The notes below the pieces were generated by a model that was given only the letters and a program-made list of their open reading frames with translations, did no database searches and was not told the origin of the DNA. From UBA4416 sp044340865 (GTDB lineage Bacteria > Bacteroidota > Bacteroidia > B-17B0 > Aurantibacillaceae): DNA of 12,703 bases. The DNA lies in NCBI GenBank assembly GCA_044340865.1, contig JBIISW010000072.1, positions 1-12,703 on the forward strand, given 5' to 3'. Below, one piece after another: positions 1 to 7,287 of the stretch (position 1 is its first letter; every line of letters starts with the position of its first letter). A program made the translations under genes and the position numbers.

Positions 1-3000
1 TTCCTACAGCTTCTGTTTCTGGTGCTACTAACTACAAATGGTATGCTACACCAACTTCAACTACTGTGTTACAGTCTGGTCCTGCAAACAATTTCTCTAC
101 CTCTATTTCAGCAACTACTACGTGGTATGTATCTTCTTTTATTGGTTCTTGCGAAAGCTCACCAAGATTAGTTGTTACTCAAACCGTGAATCCAACAGAT
201 GCTATAACAGCAAGTACAAGTTCATCTAAGTTATGTGTAGGTGGTGCTAACACCCTTACATTAACGGCAACTAATACTGGTACAACTAATACGTATGCTT
301 ATACTTGGACAGCTTTACCAGCAGCAGGTAGTGGAATTGCAACGTCATTAACTGGTGCAAACGTAGTAACAACGCCAACAGCAGTATCAACTTACACGTA
401 TTTAGTAAGTGCTAACGATGGCCCTTGTAATACAGCAGCAACGGTAACAGTGGCATTAAACGATTTACCTCCAATTACCTCTTCAGCAACGCCTACGGTA
501 ATTTGCTCAGGAGCTAATGTTAATTTAAATGCTTTAACATTTGCGCCAATAGCAACTGTAACAGCAATTGGTACAAGTACTTTAACTTTTGGAACAACAA
601 TTCCAATGCCATATTATACGGGTAATTGGGGTGCTAAAAACCAGTATTTAATTAGAGCTACTGAATTAGTGGCAAGTGGTTACACACCAGGTAATATGAC
701 TAGTATTGCATTTGAATTATTTAGTTCTACAACATCTTTACCTTTAACTAACTTTAATATTGCAATTGGTTCTACAACACTAGCAGCAATGCCAGCAGTT
801 TGGCAAACAGGTTTATCAACGGTTTATTCCGTTCCATCATATACCATAGTGCCAGCCATTAATACGCACTCGTTTACGACGCCTTTTTATTGGAATGGAA
901 CCGATAATATCATTATCGAAACTTGTTTTAATAATGCAGCTGCCAATGGTTCTCAATCTTTTAGATATAACAATCCAGGATTTCTTTCTTCGTTATATAC
1001 CTACGGAAATGCAGTGGATATTTGTTCAACGCCTCCAACGAATTTTGTAACAAGTACAAGGCCTTGGATGCGTTTAGGTGGTCAAATTACAACAAACGTT
1101 ACGTCTTCGATGAACTACGTTTGGAATCCGGGAGCTATCCCAACTCCAACGGCTTTAGTAAATCCAACTAACGTAACAGCAACTCCAGCAAACAGTAACT
1201 TTACGGTAACAGTTACTAACTCTGTAACAACTTGTTCTAATACGTCATCATTAGCTATTTTTGTTAACCCTCTTCCAAATACACCAGTTGTTACAAATAA
1301 CACACAATGTGGTTATGGTGTGCCAACTGCTTCGGTAAGTGGTGGTGCGGGTTACTATTGGTATGCGACACCAACTTCAACAGCGGTATTGCAATCAGGA
1401 GCAGTAGCTAACTTTACAACGCCTATTTCAGCAACTACTACATGGTATGTAACATCGTTTGTAGGAGCTTGCGAAAGTAATCCTAGAGTAGCGGTAACAC
1501 AAACAGTAACAGCAGCTGACCCTATTTTTGCAGCTACAAGTTCAAATAAATTATGTTTAGGTGGTGCTAATACCATTACGTTAACTGCTACCAAAACAGG
1601 AACTACAAATACGTATTCTTATTTATGGACAGCTTCACCAACAGTTGGTAGTGGAATTTCTACATCATTGTCTGGCGCCGTAGTAGCAACAACACCAACA
1701 GCAGCAGCAACATACACTTATATTGTAAACGCAACAGATGGTTTGTGTAATGCCATAACAACAGTAACGGTAGCTTTAAATAACTTACCTCCAATAGTTG
1801 CTACAGCAAACCCAACTATGGTTTGTTCTGGAAGCAACGTACTGTTAACAGCCAATGCGTATGTGCAAGGTCCGTTAGTGTCTCCTACTTATACATTGCC
1901 TCCAGCTGTAAATAGCCCATTAGCTGATGAGGATTTAGCAAATGTAACGATCATGCGAGGTACCACAACTATTTTAAATAATACAACAGCAAATAACTCA
2001 TTAGTTGGTACAATTGGAACAGCAGGTCCTGTTTCGGTAACAGGTAGTTATTCTGACTTTACTGGTTATGGTCCTTATAATATGATACCAGGCGCTGTGT
2101 ATACAATGTCATTAACATCAAGTACTTCTTCTCCTACTTTCTTTTATAATAATGGGTTCGGTATGTATATTGATTATAATAGAAATGGCGTATTTACAGA
2201 TGCTGGTGAAGCAGTTTATAACTCAACAGTAACAATTAATGGTCCTCATACGGAATCTGCAACATTTACTGTTCCAGTAACAGCAGCTAGTGGGTATACG
2301 CGTATGCGTGTTATTTCTAACGAAGGATTAGTTACTAGTCCAACTCAAGCTATCTCTTGGGGTGAGTATGAAGAGTATACCCTAAACATTCAACTAGATT
2401 ACACAGCTGTTCAAACTTGGACATGGAACCCAGGTTCAATTCCAACAAACACAGCCAATGTAGCTCCAACAAATACAACTACAGCAGCAGCAACAAGCGT
2501 GTATACTGTTTCTACTTATGATCCAGCAACTACTTGTTCTAATACTAGTACGGTAGGTGTAGTTGTTAATACAATTCCTACAGTTCCAGTAGTTTCTAAC
2601 TCTGTACAATGTGGATTTGGTTTACCAACAGCTTCTATTACTGGTGGTACATCGTATAATTGGTTTACAACTCCAACGGCTACTACTGCTGTTCAAACGG
2701 GTACAAATACAACGTTTACTAATCCAATTAGTGCGAGTACAACGTGGTACGTGTCTTCTGCTAGTGCATTCTGTCAAAGTACAAGAGCAGCTGTAACACA
2801 GACTGTTATTATACCAGATGCTATTACCAGTGCGGTTAGTTCAACGTCAGCTTGTAATAATACGACTGTTACCTTAACAGCAACAAAAACAGGTACATTA
2901 AATACGTATACCTACGTTTGGACTGGAAGTCCAGCTTCAGGAAGTGGTATTCCCACTTCAATAGCTGGTAGTTCAGTTATAATAACACCAACCGTATCTG

Positions 3001-4934
3001 GTACTTATGTGTACACTGTATTAGCAACAGACGCAGCTTTAGGATGTAATGCAATAAGTACAACTAGTTTAAATGTGTTGCCTTTAGTGTCGCCTCCAGT
3101 GGTAACAGCGGCACCAAACCCAGTTTGTTTTGGTAATACAACAACGTTAACGGCTAGTTTTGTAAGCAGTACACCAACGCCAACGTATGCATTGCCTCCA
3201 GCAGTAGGTATACCATTAAACGATGAGGATTTTGATAATGTAACTATTAAACAAGGAACGACTACTATTTTAAGTAATAGTACTGCAAATGGGTCGTTAG
3301 TTGGAACAATTGGTACAGCAGGTCCACTTTCAGTAGCTGGTTCTTACTCAGATTTTACAGCCTTTGGGCCTTATAATTTAGTACCAGGTTCAATATACAC
3401 GTTCTCGTTATCATCTAACACATCTGGAACTTTTTTTAATAACTCGTTAGCATGTTATTTAGATTTAAATAGAAACGGAGTGTTTACAGACGCTGGTGAG
3501 TTAGTATATACGTCGCCTGCAACTATTTTAGGACCGCATACGGAGTCAACAACGTTCACTATACCATTAGGTGCAACATTAGGTACAACTCGTATGCGTG
3601 TGATGGCTTATGAAGGATTAATTTCTAGCCCAACTCAATTAATGACTTGGGGTGAATACGAAGAGTATACGATTAACATTATGCCGAATACATCTTCATT
3701 CTGGACTAATGGAACAACAGTTGTAGGAACTACAAATCCATTACCAATTGCGCCTACAGCAAACACAACGTATTTTTTCAACTCGTTTGATAATACATTA
3801 GGTTGTTCAATTGTAACACAATCAGTTGCAGTAGTTGTAGCACCAAACCCTACAATTACAGCAAATAGTGGTGTAGTTTGTGCAGGAACATCATTCTCAA
3901 TAGTACCAACAGGAGCAAGTACATATACTTACTCTAGTGGTTCAGCAGTTGTTTCGCCGTCAGCATTATCAAGTTATAGTGTTGTAGGAACAAGTTCATT
4001 AGGATGTTTAAGTACAAATACAGCAGTAAGTACGGTATCTGTAAACGCCACACCAAGCATCACAGTAAATAGTGGTATCGTTTGTGCAGGTGAAACATTT
4101 ACAATGGTTCCTTCAGGTGGTACATCTTATACGTATACTGGTGGATCTTCAGTAGTAAGTCCAACTACTACTACATCTTATTCAGTATCTACTACGAATA
4201 CATTAGGTTGTATAGGTAATGCAGTAAGTACAGTGGTTGTAAATCCACTTCCAGTTATTGTTGTGCCAAGTGCAGCTATTTGTATCGGTAATTCATATAC
4301 ATTAGTGCCAACAGGAGCAACATCTTATACTTATAGTAGTGGTTCAAATGTTGTAACACCAACATCAACAACTTCTTACTCAGTATCTGGTGCTAGCTCA
4401 TTTGGTTGTGTAGGTTCAGGTGTAGGAACTGTAACGGTAAACACATTGCCAACAGTAACTGCAACAACTCCTAATACATTAATTTGTAATGGCGAAATTG
4501 CTTACTTAACAGCAAATTCAACAGCTACAAACGTAATCTGGAGTACTGGTCAAACAACAAGTAATATTTCAGTAACACCAACAGTTACATCAACATACTA
4601 TGTAAATGTTACAGACAACAATGGTTGTACAAGTAACTCAGCAAGTGTATTAGTAACAGTAAATGCTTGTATTGGTGTACAAGAATTAGTTTCTGATAAA
4701 GTATCTGTTTATCCAAATCCAACTACAGGTGTGTTAAATATCACATTAACTGGTGCTTTAGCTCAACATACGTCTATTGAAGTGTATGACGCGATTGGTA
4801 AATTAGTGTTAACTAAATCATTAACTAATGAAATGAATACAATTAACATTTCTAACTTAGATAATGGAATTTATTTATTCAAAATCTTAAACAACACGTC
4901 TGCTGTGAAAATCGGTAAATTAGTGAAACAATAA
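1..4934 (+). CDS. Giant Ig-like/GEVED repeat protein with T9SS sorting domain (5' partial)
   Basis: The frame is open to the left edge (first full codon at 3), so the start lies upstream; 1643 residues are visible. Layout in fragment numbering: a double Ig-like unit at 1-158; an Ig-like domain split by an unnamed beta-rich insert at 184-365; a second double unit at 441-598; an Ig-like domain split by a GEVED domain at about 627-799; a third double unit at 875-1032; a second GEVED insert at about 1057-1229; four short Ig-like repeats at about 1281-1558; and a type A T9SS sorting domain from about 1559 (VYPNPTTG, then GIYLF, ending KLVKQ). The sequence is very rich in Thr, Ser, Val and Asn. Many repeats carry a Cys near the start (VCAG, ICSG) and another near the end (LGC, TTC), which would suit a disulfide outside the cell. 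Proteins of this build are carried across the outer membrane by T9SS and stay on the surface or are released; adhesion is a plausible but unproven role. No catalytic domain is visible. Confidence 0.93.
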   Translation, partial: PTASVSGATNYKWYATPTSTTVLQSGPANNFSTSISATTTWYVSSFIGSCESSPRLVVTQTVNPTDAITASTSSSKLCVGGANTLTLTATNTGTTNTYAYTWTALPAAGSGIATSLTGANVVTTPTAVSTYTYLVSANDGPCNTAATVTVALNDLPPITSSATPTVICSGANVNLNALTFAPIATVTAIGTSTLTFGTTIPMPYYTGNWGAKNQYLIRATELVASGYTPGNMTSIAFELFSSTTSLPLTNFNIAIGSTTLAAMPAVWQTGLSTVYSVPSYTIVPAINTHSFTTPFYWNGTDNIIIETCFNNAAANGSQSFRYNNPGFLSSLYTYGNAVDICSTPPTNFVTSTRPWMRLGGQITTNVTSSMNYVWNPGAIPTPTALVNPTNVTATPANSNFTVTVTNSVTTCSNTSSLAIFVNPLPNTPVVTNNTQCGYGVPTASVSGGAGYYWYATPTSTAVLQSGAVANFTTPISATTTWYVTSFVGACESNPRVAVTQTVTAADPIFAATSSNKLCLGGANTITLTATKTGTTNTYSYLWTASPTVGSGISTSLSGAVVATTPTAAATYTYIVNATDGLCNAITTVTVALNNLPPIVATANPTMVCSGSNVLLTANAYVQGPLVSPTYTLPPAVNSPLADEDLANVTIMRGTTTILNNTTANNSLVGTIGTAGPVSVTGSYSDFTGYGPYNMIPGAVYTMSLTSSTSSPTFFYNNGFGMYIDYNRNGVFTDAGEAVYNSTVTINGPHTESATFTVPVTAASGYTRMRVISNEGLVTSPTQAISWGEYEEYTLNIQLDYTAVQTWTWNPGSIPTNTANVAPTNTTTAAATSVYTVSTYDPATTCSNTSTVGVVVNTIPTVPVVSNSVQCGFGLPTASITGGTSYNWFTTPTATTAVQTGTNTTFTNPISASTTWYVSSASAFCQSTRAAVTQTVIIPDAITSAVSSTSACNNTTVTLTATKTGTLNTYTYVWTGSPASGSGIPTSIAGSSVIITPTVSGTYVYTVLATDAALGCNAISTTSLNVLPLVSPPVVTAAPNPVCFGNTTTLTASFVSSTPTPTYALPPAVGIPLNDEDFDNVTIKQGTTTILSNSTANGSLVGTIGTAGPLSVAGSYSDFTAFGPYNLVPGSIYTFSLSSNTSGTFFNNSLACYLDLNRNGVFTDAGELVYTSPATILGPHTESTTFTIPLGATLGTTRMRVMAYEGLISSPTQLMTWGEYEEYTINIMPNTSSFWTNGTTVVGTTNPLPIAPTANTTYFFNSFDNTLGCSIVTQSVAVVVAPNPTITANSGVVCAGTSFSIVPTGASTYTYSSGSAVVSPSALSSYSVVGTSSLGCLSTNTAVSTVSVNATPSITVNSGIVCAGETFTMVPSGGTSYTYTGGSSVVSPTTTTSYSVSTTNTLGCIGNAVSTVVVNPLPVIVVPSAAICIGNSYTLVPTGATSYTYSSGSNVVTPTSTTSYSVSGASSFGCVGSGVGTVTVNTLPTVTATTPNTLICNGEIAYLTANSTATNVIWSTGQTTSNISVTPTVTSTYYVNVTDNNGCTSNSASVLVTVNACIGVQELVSDKVSVYPNPTTGVLNITLTGALAQHTSIEVYDAIGKLVLTKSLTNEMNTINISNLDNGIYLFKILNNTSAVKIGKLVKQ
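3..476 (+). repeat. Double Ig-like unit, copy 1
   Basis: This is a 474-nt in-frame unit (158 codons) running from PTASVSGA to LNDLPPI. The first half holds the signature TTTWYV and ends VVTQTV. The second half holds LCVGGANT, TLTATNTGTTNTY and YTYLVSANDG. Copy 2 at 1323-1796 has exactly the same length and is similar along its whole span, with near-identical DNA in places (for example around 103-129 and 1423-1449). Because the window begins inside the gene, the unit may extend further left. Confidence 0.85.
552..1097 (+). other. Unnamed beta-rich domain inserted in an Ig-like domain
   Basis: This is a stretch of about 180 residues without the Ig-like repeat signatures. Visible landmarks are LTFGTT, then NQYLIRATELVASG, then a run resembling SIAFELFSS, then FYWNGTDNIIIETCF, and finally STRPWMRLGGQ. 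Its alternation of hydrophobic and polar residues suggests a beta sandwich. I recall similar stretches beside Ig-like or FnIII repeats in other large Bacteroidota T9SS proteins, but I cannot attach a family name. It is bordered by NPT/CSG-type strands on the left and WNPG-IPT strands on the right, the same borders that flank the GEVED domains later in the protein. Boundaries are estimates. Confidence 0.6.
1323..1796 (+). repeat. Double Ig-like unit, copy 2
   Basis: The second copy of the 158-codon unit runs from PTASVSGG to LNNLPPI. It matches copy 1 position by position without an apparent length change, including YATPTSTAVLQSG, ISATTTWYV, ACESNPR, LCLGGANT, TATKTGTTNTY and ATYTYIV. It is preceded by a PVVTNNTQCGYG linker that recurs in changed form before copy 3 (PVVSNSVQCGFG). 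The duplicated block is therefore larger than the double unit itself. Confidence 0.85.
1881..2399 (+). repeat. GEVED domain, copy 1
   Basis: This block of about 173 residues shows landmarks of the Bacteroidota GEVED domain: an N-terminal TYTLPPA strand; the central YIDYNRNGVFTDAGE element, which describes a Asp/Asn-rich loop likely to bind calcium; TRMRV; and the closing WGEYEEYTLNI, the motif the family is named for. It sits between the CSGSNVLLTANA strand and the WTWNPGSIPT strand of an Ig-like domain, so it appears nested rather than appended. The domain is common in secreted, often T9SS-exported proteins; its ligand is not known to me. Confidence 0.85.
2625..3098 (+). repeat. Double Ig-like unit, copy 3
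   Basis: This is the third and most diverged copy, from PTASITGG to VSPP. It keeps NPISASTTWYV, AVTQTV, TLTATKTGTLNTY and TYVYTV. The LCxGGANT segment is replaced by ACNNTTVT, and the end differs (LGCNAISTTSLNV). Its span is close to that of the other two copies; the right boundary is approximate. Confidence 0.75.
3171..3690 (+). repeat. GEVED domain, copy 2
   Basis: This is a second GEVED domain, very similar to the one at 1881-2399. Shared stretches include SLVGTIGTAGP, GSYSDFT, the DLNRNGVFTDAGE loop, LGPHTEST, TRMRV and WGEYEEYTINI. It again follows an Ig-like N-terminal strand (NPVCFGNTTTLTA). It is followed by a shorter, changed Ig half (FWTNGTTVVG, then LGC) in place of the WNPG-IPT half. 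Many differences from copy 1 look like third-position or conservative changes, as expected of a duplication within the gene followed by drift. Confidence 0.85.
3843..4676 (+). repeat. Four tandem short Ig-like repeats
   Basis: Four repeats of 66-69 residues start near 3843, 4050, 4251 and 4449. The first three share a strong pattern: P-x-I-x-V, then VCAG or ICIG, then VPTGATSYTYSSGS, then VVSPT, then SYSV, then SLGC, then VSTVxVN. The fourth is more ordinary (LICNGEIAYLTA, IWSTGQTT, YYVNVTDNNGC) and resembles the last Ig-like domain often found just before a T9SS tail. The paired Cys in each repeat could form a disulfide. They probably act as a stalk that holds the larger domains away from the surface. 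Confidence 0.8.
4677..4931 (+). other. T9SS type A C-terminal sorting domain
   Basis: The last 85 residues carry the hallmarks of the type A T9SS sorting domain: VSVYPNPTTGVLNI, then IEVYDAIGKLV, then INISNLDNGIYLFKI, then a basic end at KIGKLVKQ. In known T9SS cargo this domain directs the protein through the outer-membrane translocon and is normally removed by the PorU-type sortase during secretion. Its presence implies a signal peptide at the unseen N terminus and a T9SS machine encoded elsewhere in the genome. Confidence 0.93.
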
Positions 4935-4961
4935 GATTTAATAATTATCTTACTTTAAATG

Positions 4962-4990
4962 GGCTGTCTGAAAAGACAGCCTATTTTTTT
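4962..4990 (+). terminator. Rho-independent terminator of the giant repeat protein gene
   Basis: GGCTGTCT at 4962-4969 pairs perfectly with AGACAGCC at 4974-4981 around a GAAA loop (a stable GNRA tetraloop). A T-rich run at 4982-4990 follows. It lies 27 nt after the TAA stop and separates this gene from the next. Confidence 0.9.
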
Positions 4991-5048
4991 GCCATACAAA
5001 TTGAAATTTATTTTGATAAGCTGTTTATTAAAAATAAGCTAAGAAATA

Positions 5049-5077
5049 TTGAAAATTGATAGATATGTATATCTTAG
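5049..5077 (+). promoter_or_regulatory. Bacteroidota-type promoter of the thioredoxin-like gene
   Basis: TTG at 5049-5051 and TATCTTAG at 5070-5077 are separated by 18 nt. The second element matches the Bacteroidota -7 consensus TAnnTTTG except at one base. Transcription would start near 5083, giving a leader of only about 10-12 nt before the ATG at 5095. The geometry closely matches the ndk promoter in this window, which supports the call. It is placed by eye only. Confidence 0.55.
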
Positions 5078-5094
5078 ATTAAAATTATAACCCG

Positions 5095-5700
5095 ATGAAA
5101 AAATCAGTATTCTTTTTTACGATTGCGCTAATGGCAGCAACTTTGGTTTCATTTATAAAGCATAATGAATTGAGTTTAAATTCTACCATTCCTATGGCTT
5201 CTGAAAAAATGAAAGATGTGAGTGGAAAAATCATCAGTTTAAATGAGGTGAAGACAAAGAAAGGATTATTGGTTATTTTTTCTTGTAATACCTGTCCATA
5301 CGTTAAACTAAGTGAAACACGTATCAAATTATTAACGGATTCGTGTGTTAAAAGTGGAATAGGATGTATTATTATTAATAGTAATGAAGCAGAGCGCGCA
5401 GAAGATGATAGCTTCGAGGCTATGGTGAATTACGCTGCTAAACAAAAATTTTCTTGCTACTATGCTCTAGACGTTAATTCAAAGCTAGCTGATGCTTTTG
5501 GAGCGACACGCACACCACAGTGTTTTTTATTTAACACGACGGGTTTAGTTTATAAAGGTGCCATTGATGATTACGTTAAAGACGCGACACTAGCAAAAGC
5601 ACATTATTTAAACGATGCCATTGATGCATTATTAAGAAATGAATTGCCTTCTGTGCAAGAAACGAAGTCGATTGGATGCACGATTAAACGCTTGGAATAA
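5095..5700 (+). CDS. Exported thioredoxin-fold protein (peroxiredoxin-like, CxxC)
   Basis: 201 residues. The N terminus (MKKS then a hydrophobic run to about residue 20) is a signal peptide or membrane anchor, so the domain probably works in the periplasm. The thioredoxin fold is shown by LLVIFSCNTCPYVK, with the redox pair C64-x-x-C67; by INSNEAERAEDDS at 95-106; by ALDVNSKLADAFGA at 124-137; by T140-P141, the likely cis-proline; and by LVYKGAIDD at 151-159. The ending KSIGCTIKR is typical of a Bacteroidota group related to the PRX_like1 subfamily of redoxins. Proteins of this kind are thought to act as disulfide reductases or peroxide-handling enzymes, but the partner is unknown. Four further Cys lie downstream of the pair (84, 91, 121, 143) plus C195. 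The gene seems to be transcribed alone, between the terminator at 4962-4990 and the convergent gene at 5704. Confidence 0.85.
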   Translation: MKKSVFFFTIALMAATLVSFIKHNELSLNSTIPMASEKMKDVSGKIISLNEVKTKKGLLVIFSCNTCPYVKLSETRIKLLTDSCVKSGIGCIIINSNEAERAEDDSFEAMVNYAAKQKFSCYYALDVNSKLADAFGATRTPQCFLFNTTGLVYKGAIDDYVKDATLAKAHYLNDAIDALLRNELPSVQETKSIGCTIKRLE

Positions 5701-5718
5701 GAACTATTTAAATAGTTC
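5701..5718. terminator. Perfect palindrome between convergent genes, possible bidirectional terminator
   Basis: GAACTATTT at 5701-5709 is followed directly by its reverse complement AAATAGTTC at 5710-5718. As RNA it can form a 7-bp stem with a 4-nt loop. On the + strand it is followed by TATTTTAT, a weak T-run; on the - strand the tract is poorer. It lies 0 nt after the stop of the thioredoxin-like gene and encodes the last residues (ELFK) and stop of the gene on the other strand. The stem is AT-rich, so termination strength is uncertain. Confidence 0.45.
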
Positions 5719-6156
5719 TATTTTATCCGTATAATTTATTTTAAATTTCTTTCTGATTAAAAGTTTGCCTGTTTTCAAATAGCCATCTAGTTCTAATTTG
5801 GCGTATTGGCTTGTCATGATTTCAAGGAGATTGATTGGATTTAAATTTGCATCTTCCGAGCTTAAATTAAACGCATACGTTTTTTCGCAGTGCGCATCAA
5901 TGTGTACACGTTTTTGTAATTTTGCTTTTCCTAATTGAATGTTATTTAGTAAAATATTGCATTGAGAAGGATATAAAGTGAAACCAAAATCATTCGTATT
6001 TTTAATAGTGATGAAAATATCAGCTTTGATACCTTTCGCATCCATCTGATTTAATTTTACGTTTTCAATGCCAACTACTTCAACGTCTTTGATTGACCTG
6101 CAAGAATTAAATACAACTATTAATCCAAAGAAAACTAAACCAGATAGATATTTCAT
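5704..6156 (-). CDS. LEA type 2 (WHy-domain-like) lipoprotein
   Basis: 150 residues. The start MKYLSGLVFFGLIVVFNSC is a lipoprotein signal peptide with Cys at residue 19 as the likely lipidated residue; the lipobox (FNSC) is loose, as is common in this phylum. The rest resembles the LEA-2/WHy fold: VVGIENVKLNQ, KADIFITIKNTNDFGFTLYPSQC, then an alternating beta pattern to KLELDGYL and KINYTDKIEL. Proteins of this family are small beta sandwiches; in plants they are linked to desiccation stress, while in bacteria their role is mostly unknown. The start codon lies 7 nt after the stop of the nrnA-like gene, so both are probably co-transcribed. No surface-export acidic signal follows the Cys (R20-S-I-K-D), so periplasmic anchoring is the simplest guess. 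Confidence 0.75.
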   Translation of the reverse strand: MKYLSGLVFFGLIVVFNSCRSIKDVEVVGIENVKLNQMDAKGIKADIFITIKNTNDFGFTLYPSQCNILLNNIQLGKAKLQKRVHIDAHCEKTYAFNLSSEDANLNPINLLEIMTSQYAKLELDGYLKTGKLLIRKKFKINYTDKIELFK

Positions 6157-6163
6157 TCCTTTA

Positions 6164-7180
6164 TTATTTTAAGATGGATTTTTTATAGATCGGTAATAAA
6201 TCCACAAATTCTTTGACTGTTTTTTGCAAATCATATACATGACCTCTGCCACCTGCGGCATTGATATGACCTCCGCCATTAAAGTGTTTGCGGGCAAATT
6301 GATTGACATCAAAAGAACCTTTACTTCTGAAAGATATTTTTATTTTCCCTTCACCTTCACTAAAGAACGCGCAAAATTTAATCCCTTTGATGGAGAATGG
6401 ATAATTGACGATTCCTTCTGTATCACCTTTTTGATGGTCAAATTTTTGTAATTCTTTTTCAGTTAATGAGATATAAGCGGTTTGAAATTCAGATAGAACA
6501 ACCATTTTTTCGGTTAAGCAATAACCTAATAATTTTACTCTACTTTCACTATACGTATCGTAAATAGATGTGTGGATATCACTTGGTTTTAATCCTGTTG
6601 CTAGCAAATGAGATAAAATCAAATGAGTTTGAGGTGTTACGCTATCAAATCGAAATGACCCTGTATCTGTCATAATGCCTGTATATAAACAAGCTGCAAT
6701 GGTTTTATCGATTAGTTTTTTACCACCCAAACCACATATGAATTCGTATACTAATTCACAGGTAGAGCAGGCAGCAACATCGTGATAATAAAGTGTAGCA
6801 TAATCATCTGGCTGTTGATGATGATCAATGAGTATTTTTTTTGCTGTTGCTAATTTTAATACTTCGCCTAAACCTTCTAATCTTGAATAATTATTAAAAT
6901 CAAGCGTAAAAATTAAATCACTTTTTTGAATAATGCTGGTTGCTTTTTTTGATTGTTTGCTATATTGAACTACTTTTTTATTTCCAGATAACCAATGCAA
7001 AAATTCTGGGTACTCATTTGGTGTAATAACAGTGACATTCTTGTTAGTTTTAATTAAGTAATTATATAGCGCTAGAGAAGAGCCCATCGCATCGCCATCA
7101 GGATTGTAATGTGTAACAATAACGATGTTATTTGATTTTTTTAATAAGGCTTTAAATTTAGGAAACGAATCTTTTTGCAT
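6164..7180 (-). CDS. nrnA: DHH/DHHA1 phosphoesterase, NrnA-type oligoribonuclease/pAp phosphatase
   Basis: 338 residues, normal for the family. Metal-binding motifs of the DHH domain are all present: H24-YNPDGDAMGSS at 24-34 (D28, D30), D94 in TLDFNN, D119-H120-H121 in ILIDHH, and D172 in GIMTDTGSF. The C-terminal DHHA1 substrate-binding domain carries KISFRSKG at 281-288 and the glycine-rich NGGGHINAAGG at 301-311. NrnA enzymes degrade very short RNA (nanoRNA) from one end and remove the 3' phosphate of pAp made in sulfur and CoA metabolism; related members hydrolyse cyclic dinucleotide products, so the exact substrate is not settled by sequence. The protein is cytoplasmic. It is first in a two-gene unit with the lipoprotein gene and divergent from ndk across 155 nt. 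The ATG at 7178-7180 gives the expected N terminus just before motif I. Confidence 0.92.
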   Translation of the reverse strand: MQKDSFPKFKALLKKSNNIVIVTHYNPDGDAMGSSLALYNYLIKTNKNVTVITPNEYPEFLHWLSGNKKVVQYSKQSKKATSIIQKSDLIFTLDFNNYSRLEGLGEVLKLATAKKILIDHHQQPDDYATLYYHDVAACSTCELVYEFICGLGGKKLIDKTIAACLYTGIMTDTGSFRFDSVTPQTHLILSHLLATGLKPSDIHTSIYDTYSESRVKLLGYCLTEKMVVLSEFQTAYISLTEKELQKFDHQKGDTEGIVNYPFSIKGIKFCAFFSEGEGKIKISFRSKGSFDVNQFARKHFNGGGHINAAGGRGHVYDLQKTVKEFVDLLPIYKKSILK

Positions 7181-7287
7181 GGTATAAATTTGAGTGTAAA
7201 AGTAGTATTATTATTTGGTTGTTTTAAGAGCTATCCGTTGAAAAAAAAGTCTTGTAATGGAGAAAAAACTGTCTTTAAAAAATAGAA

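Noticed and set aside
66..68. GTG as the start of the giant repeat protein
   Set aside because: The frame continues upstream to base 3 with repeat sequence (PTASVSGATNYKWYATP) that matches copy 2, so the gene starts outside the window.
38..229. Short open frame rich in Tyr, Phe and Cys on the + strand
   Set aside because: It is an alternate frame inside the first Ig-like repeat, whose own frame is open and continuous with conserved motifs.
1115..1594. Two antisense open frames (1115-1303 and 1355-1594)
   Set aside because: They mirror the low-stop repeat coding sequence and show no motifs, promoter or independent conservation.
2611..2796. Leu/Gln-rich + strand open frame
   Set aside because: It is a frame-shifted reading of the third Ig-like unit; its composition comes from repeated Thr/Val codons.
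1..4934. CRISPR array or non-coding satellite repeat
   Set aside because: The repetition is in-frame and protein-level, with unit lengths of 66-173 codons and no short constant repeat with unique spacers.
5085..5327. Antisense open frame over the thioredoxin-like gene
   Set aside because: It lies opposite the signal peptide and CxxC region of a well-supported gene and has no recognisable features.
6224..6451. + strand open frame inside the nrnA-like gene
   Set aside because: It is an antisense shadow of the conserved DHHA1 domain.
7197..7204. Possible -7 element (TACTTTTA on the - strand) for the nrnA-like gene
   Set aside because: The final G is missing and no TTG stands at a suitable distance upstream, so it is too weak to annotate.
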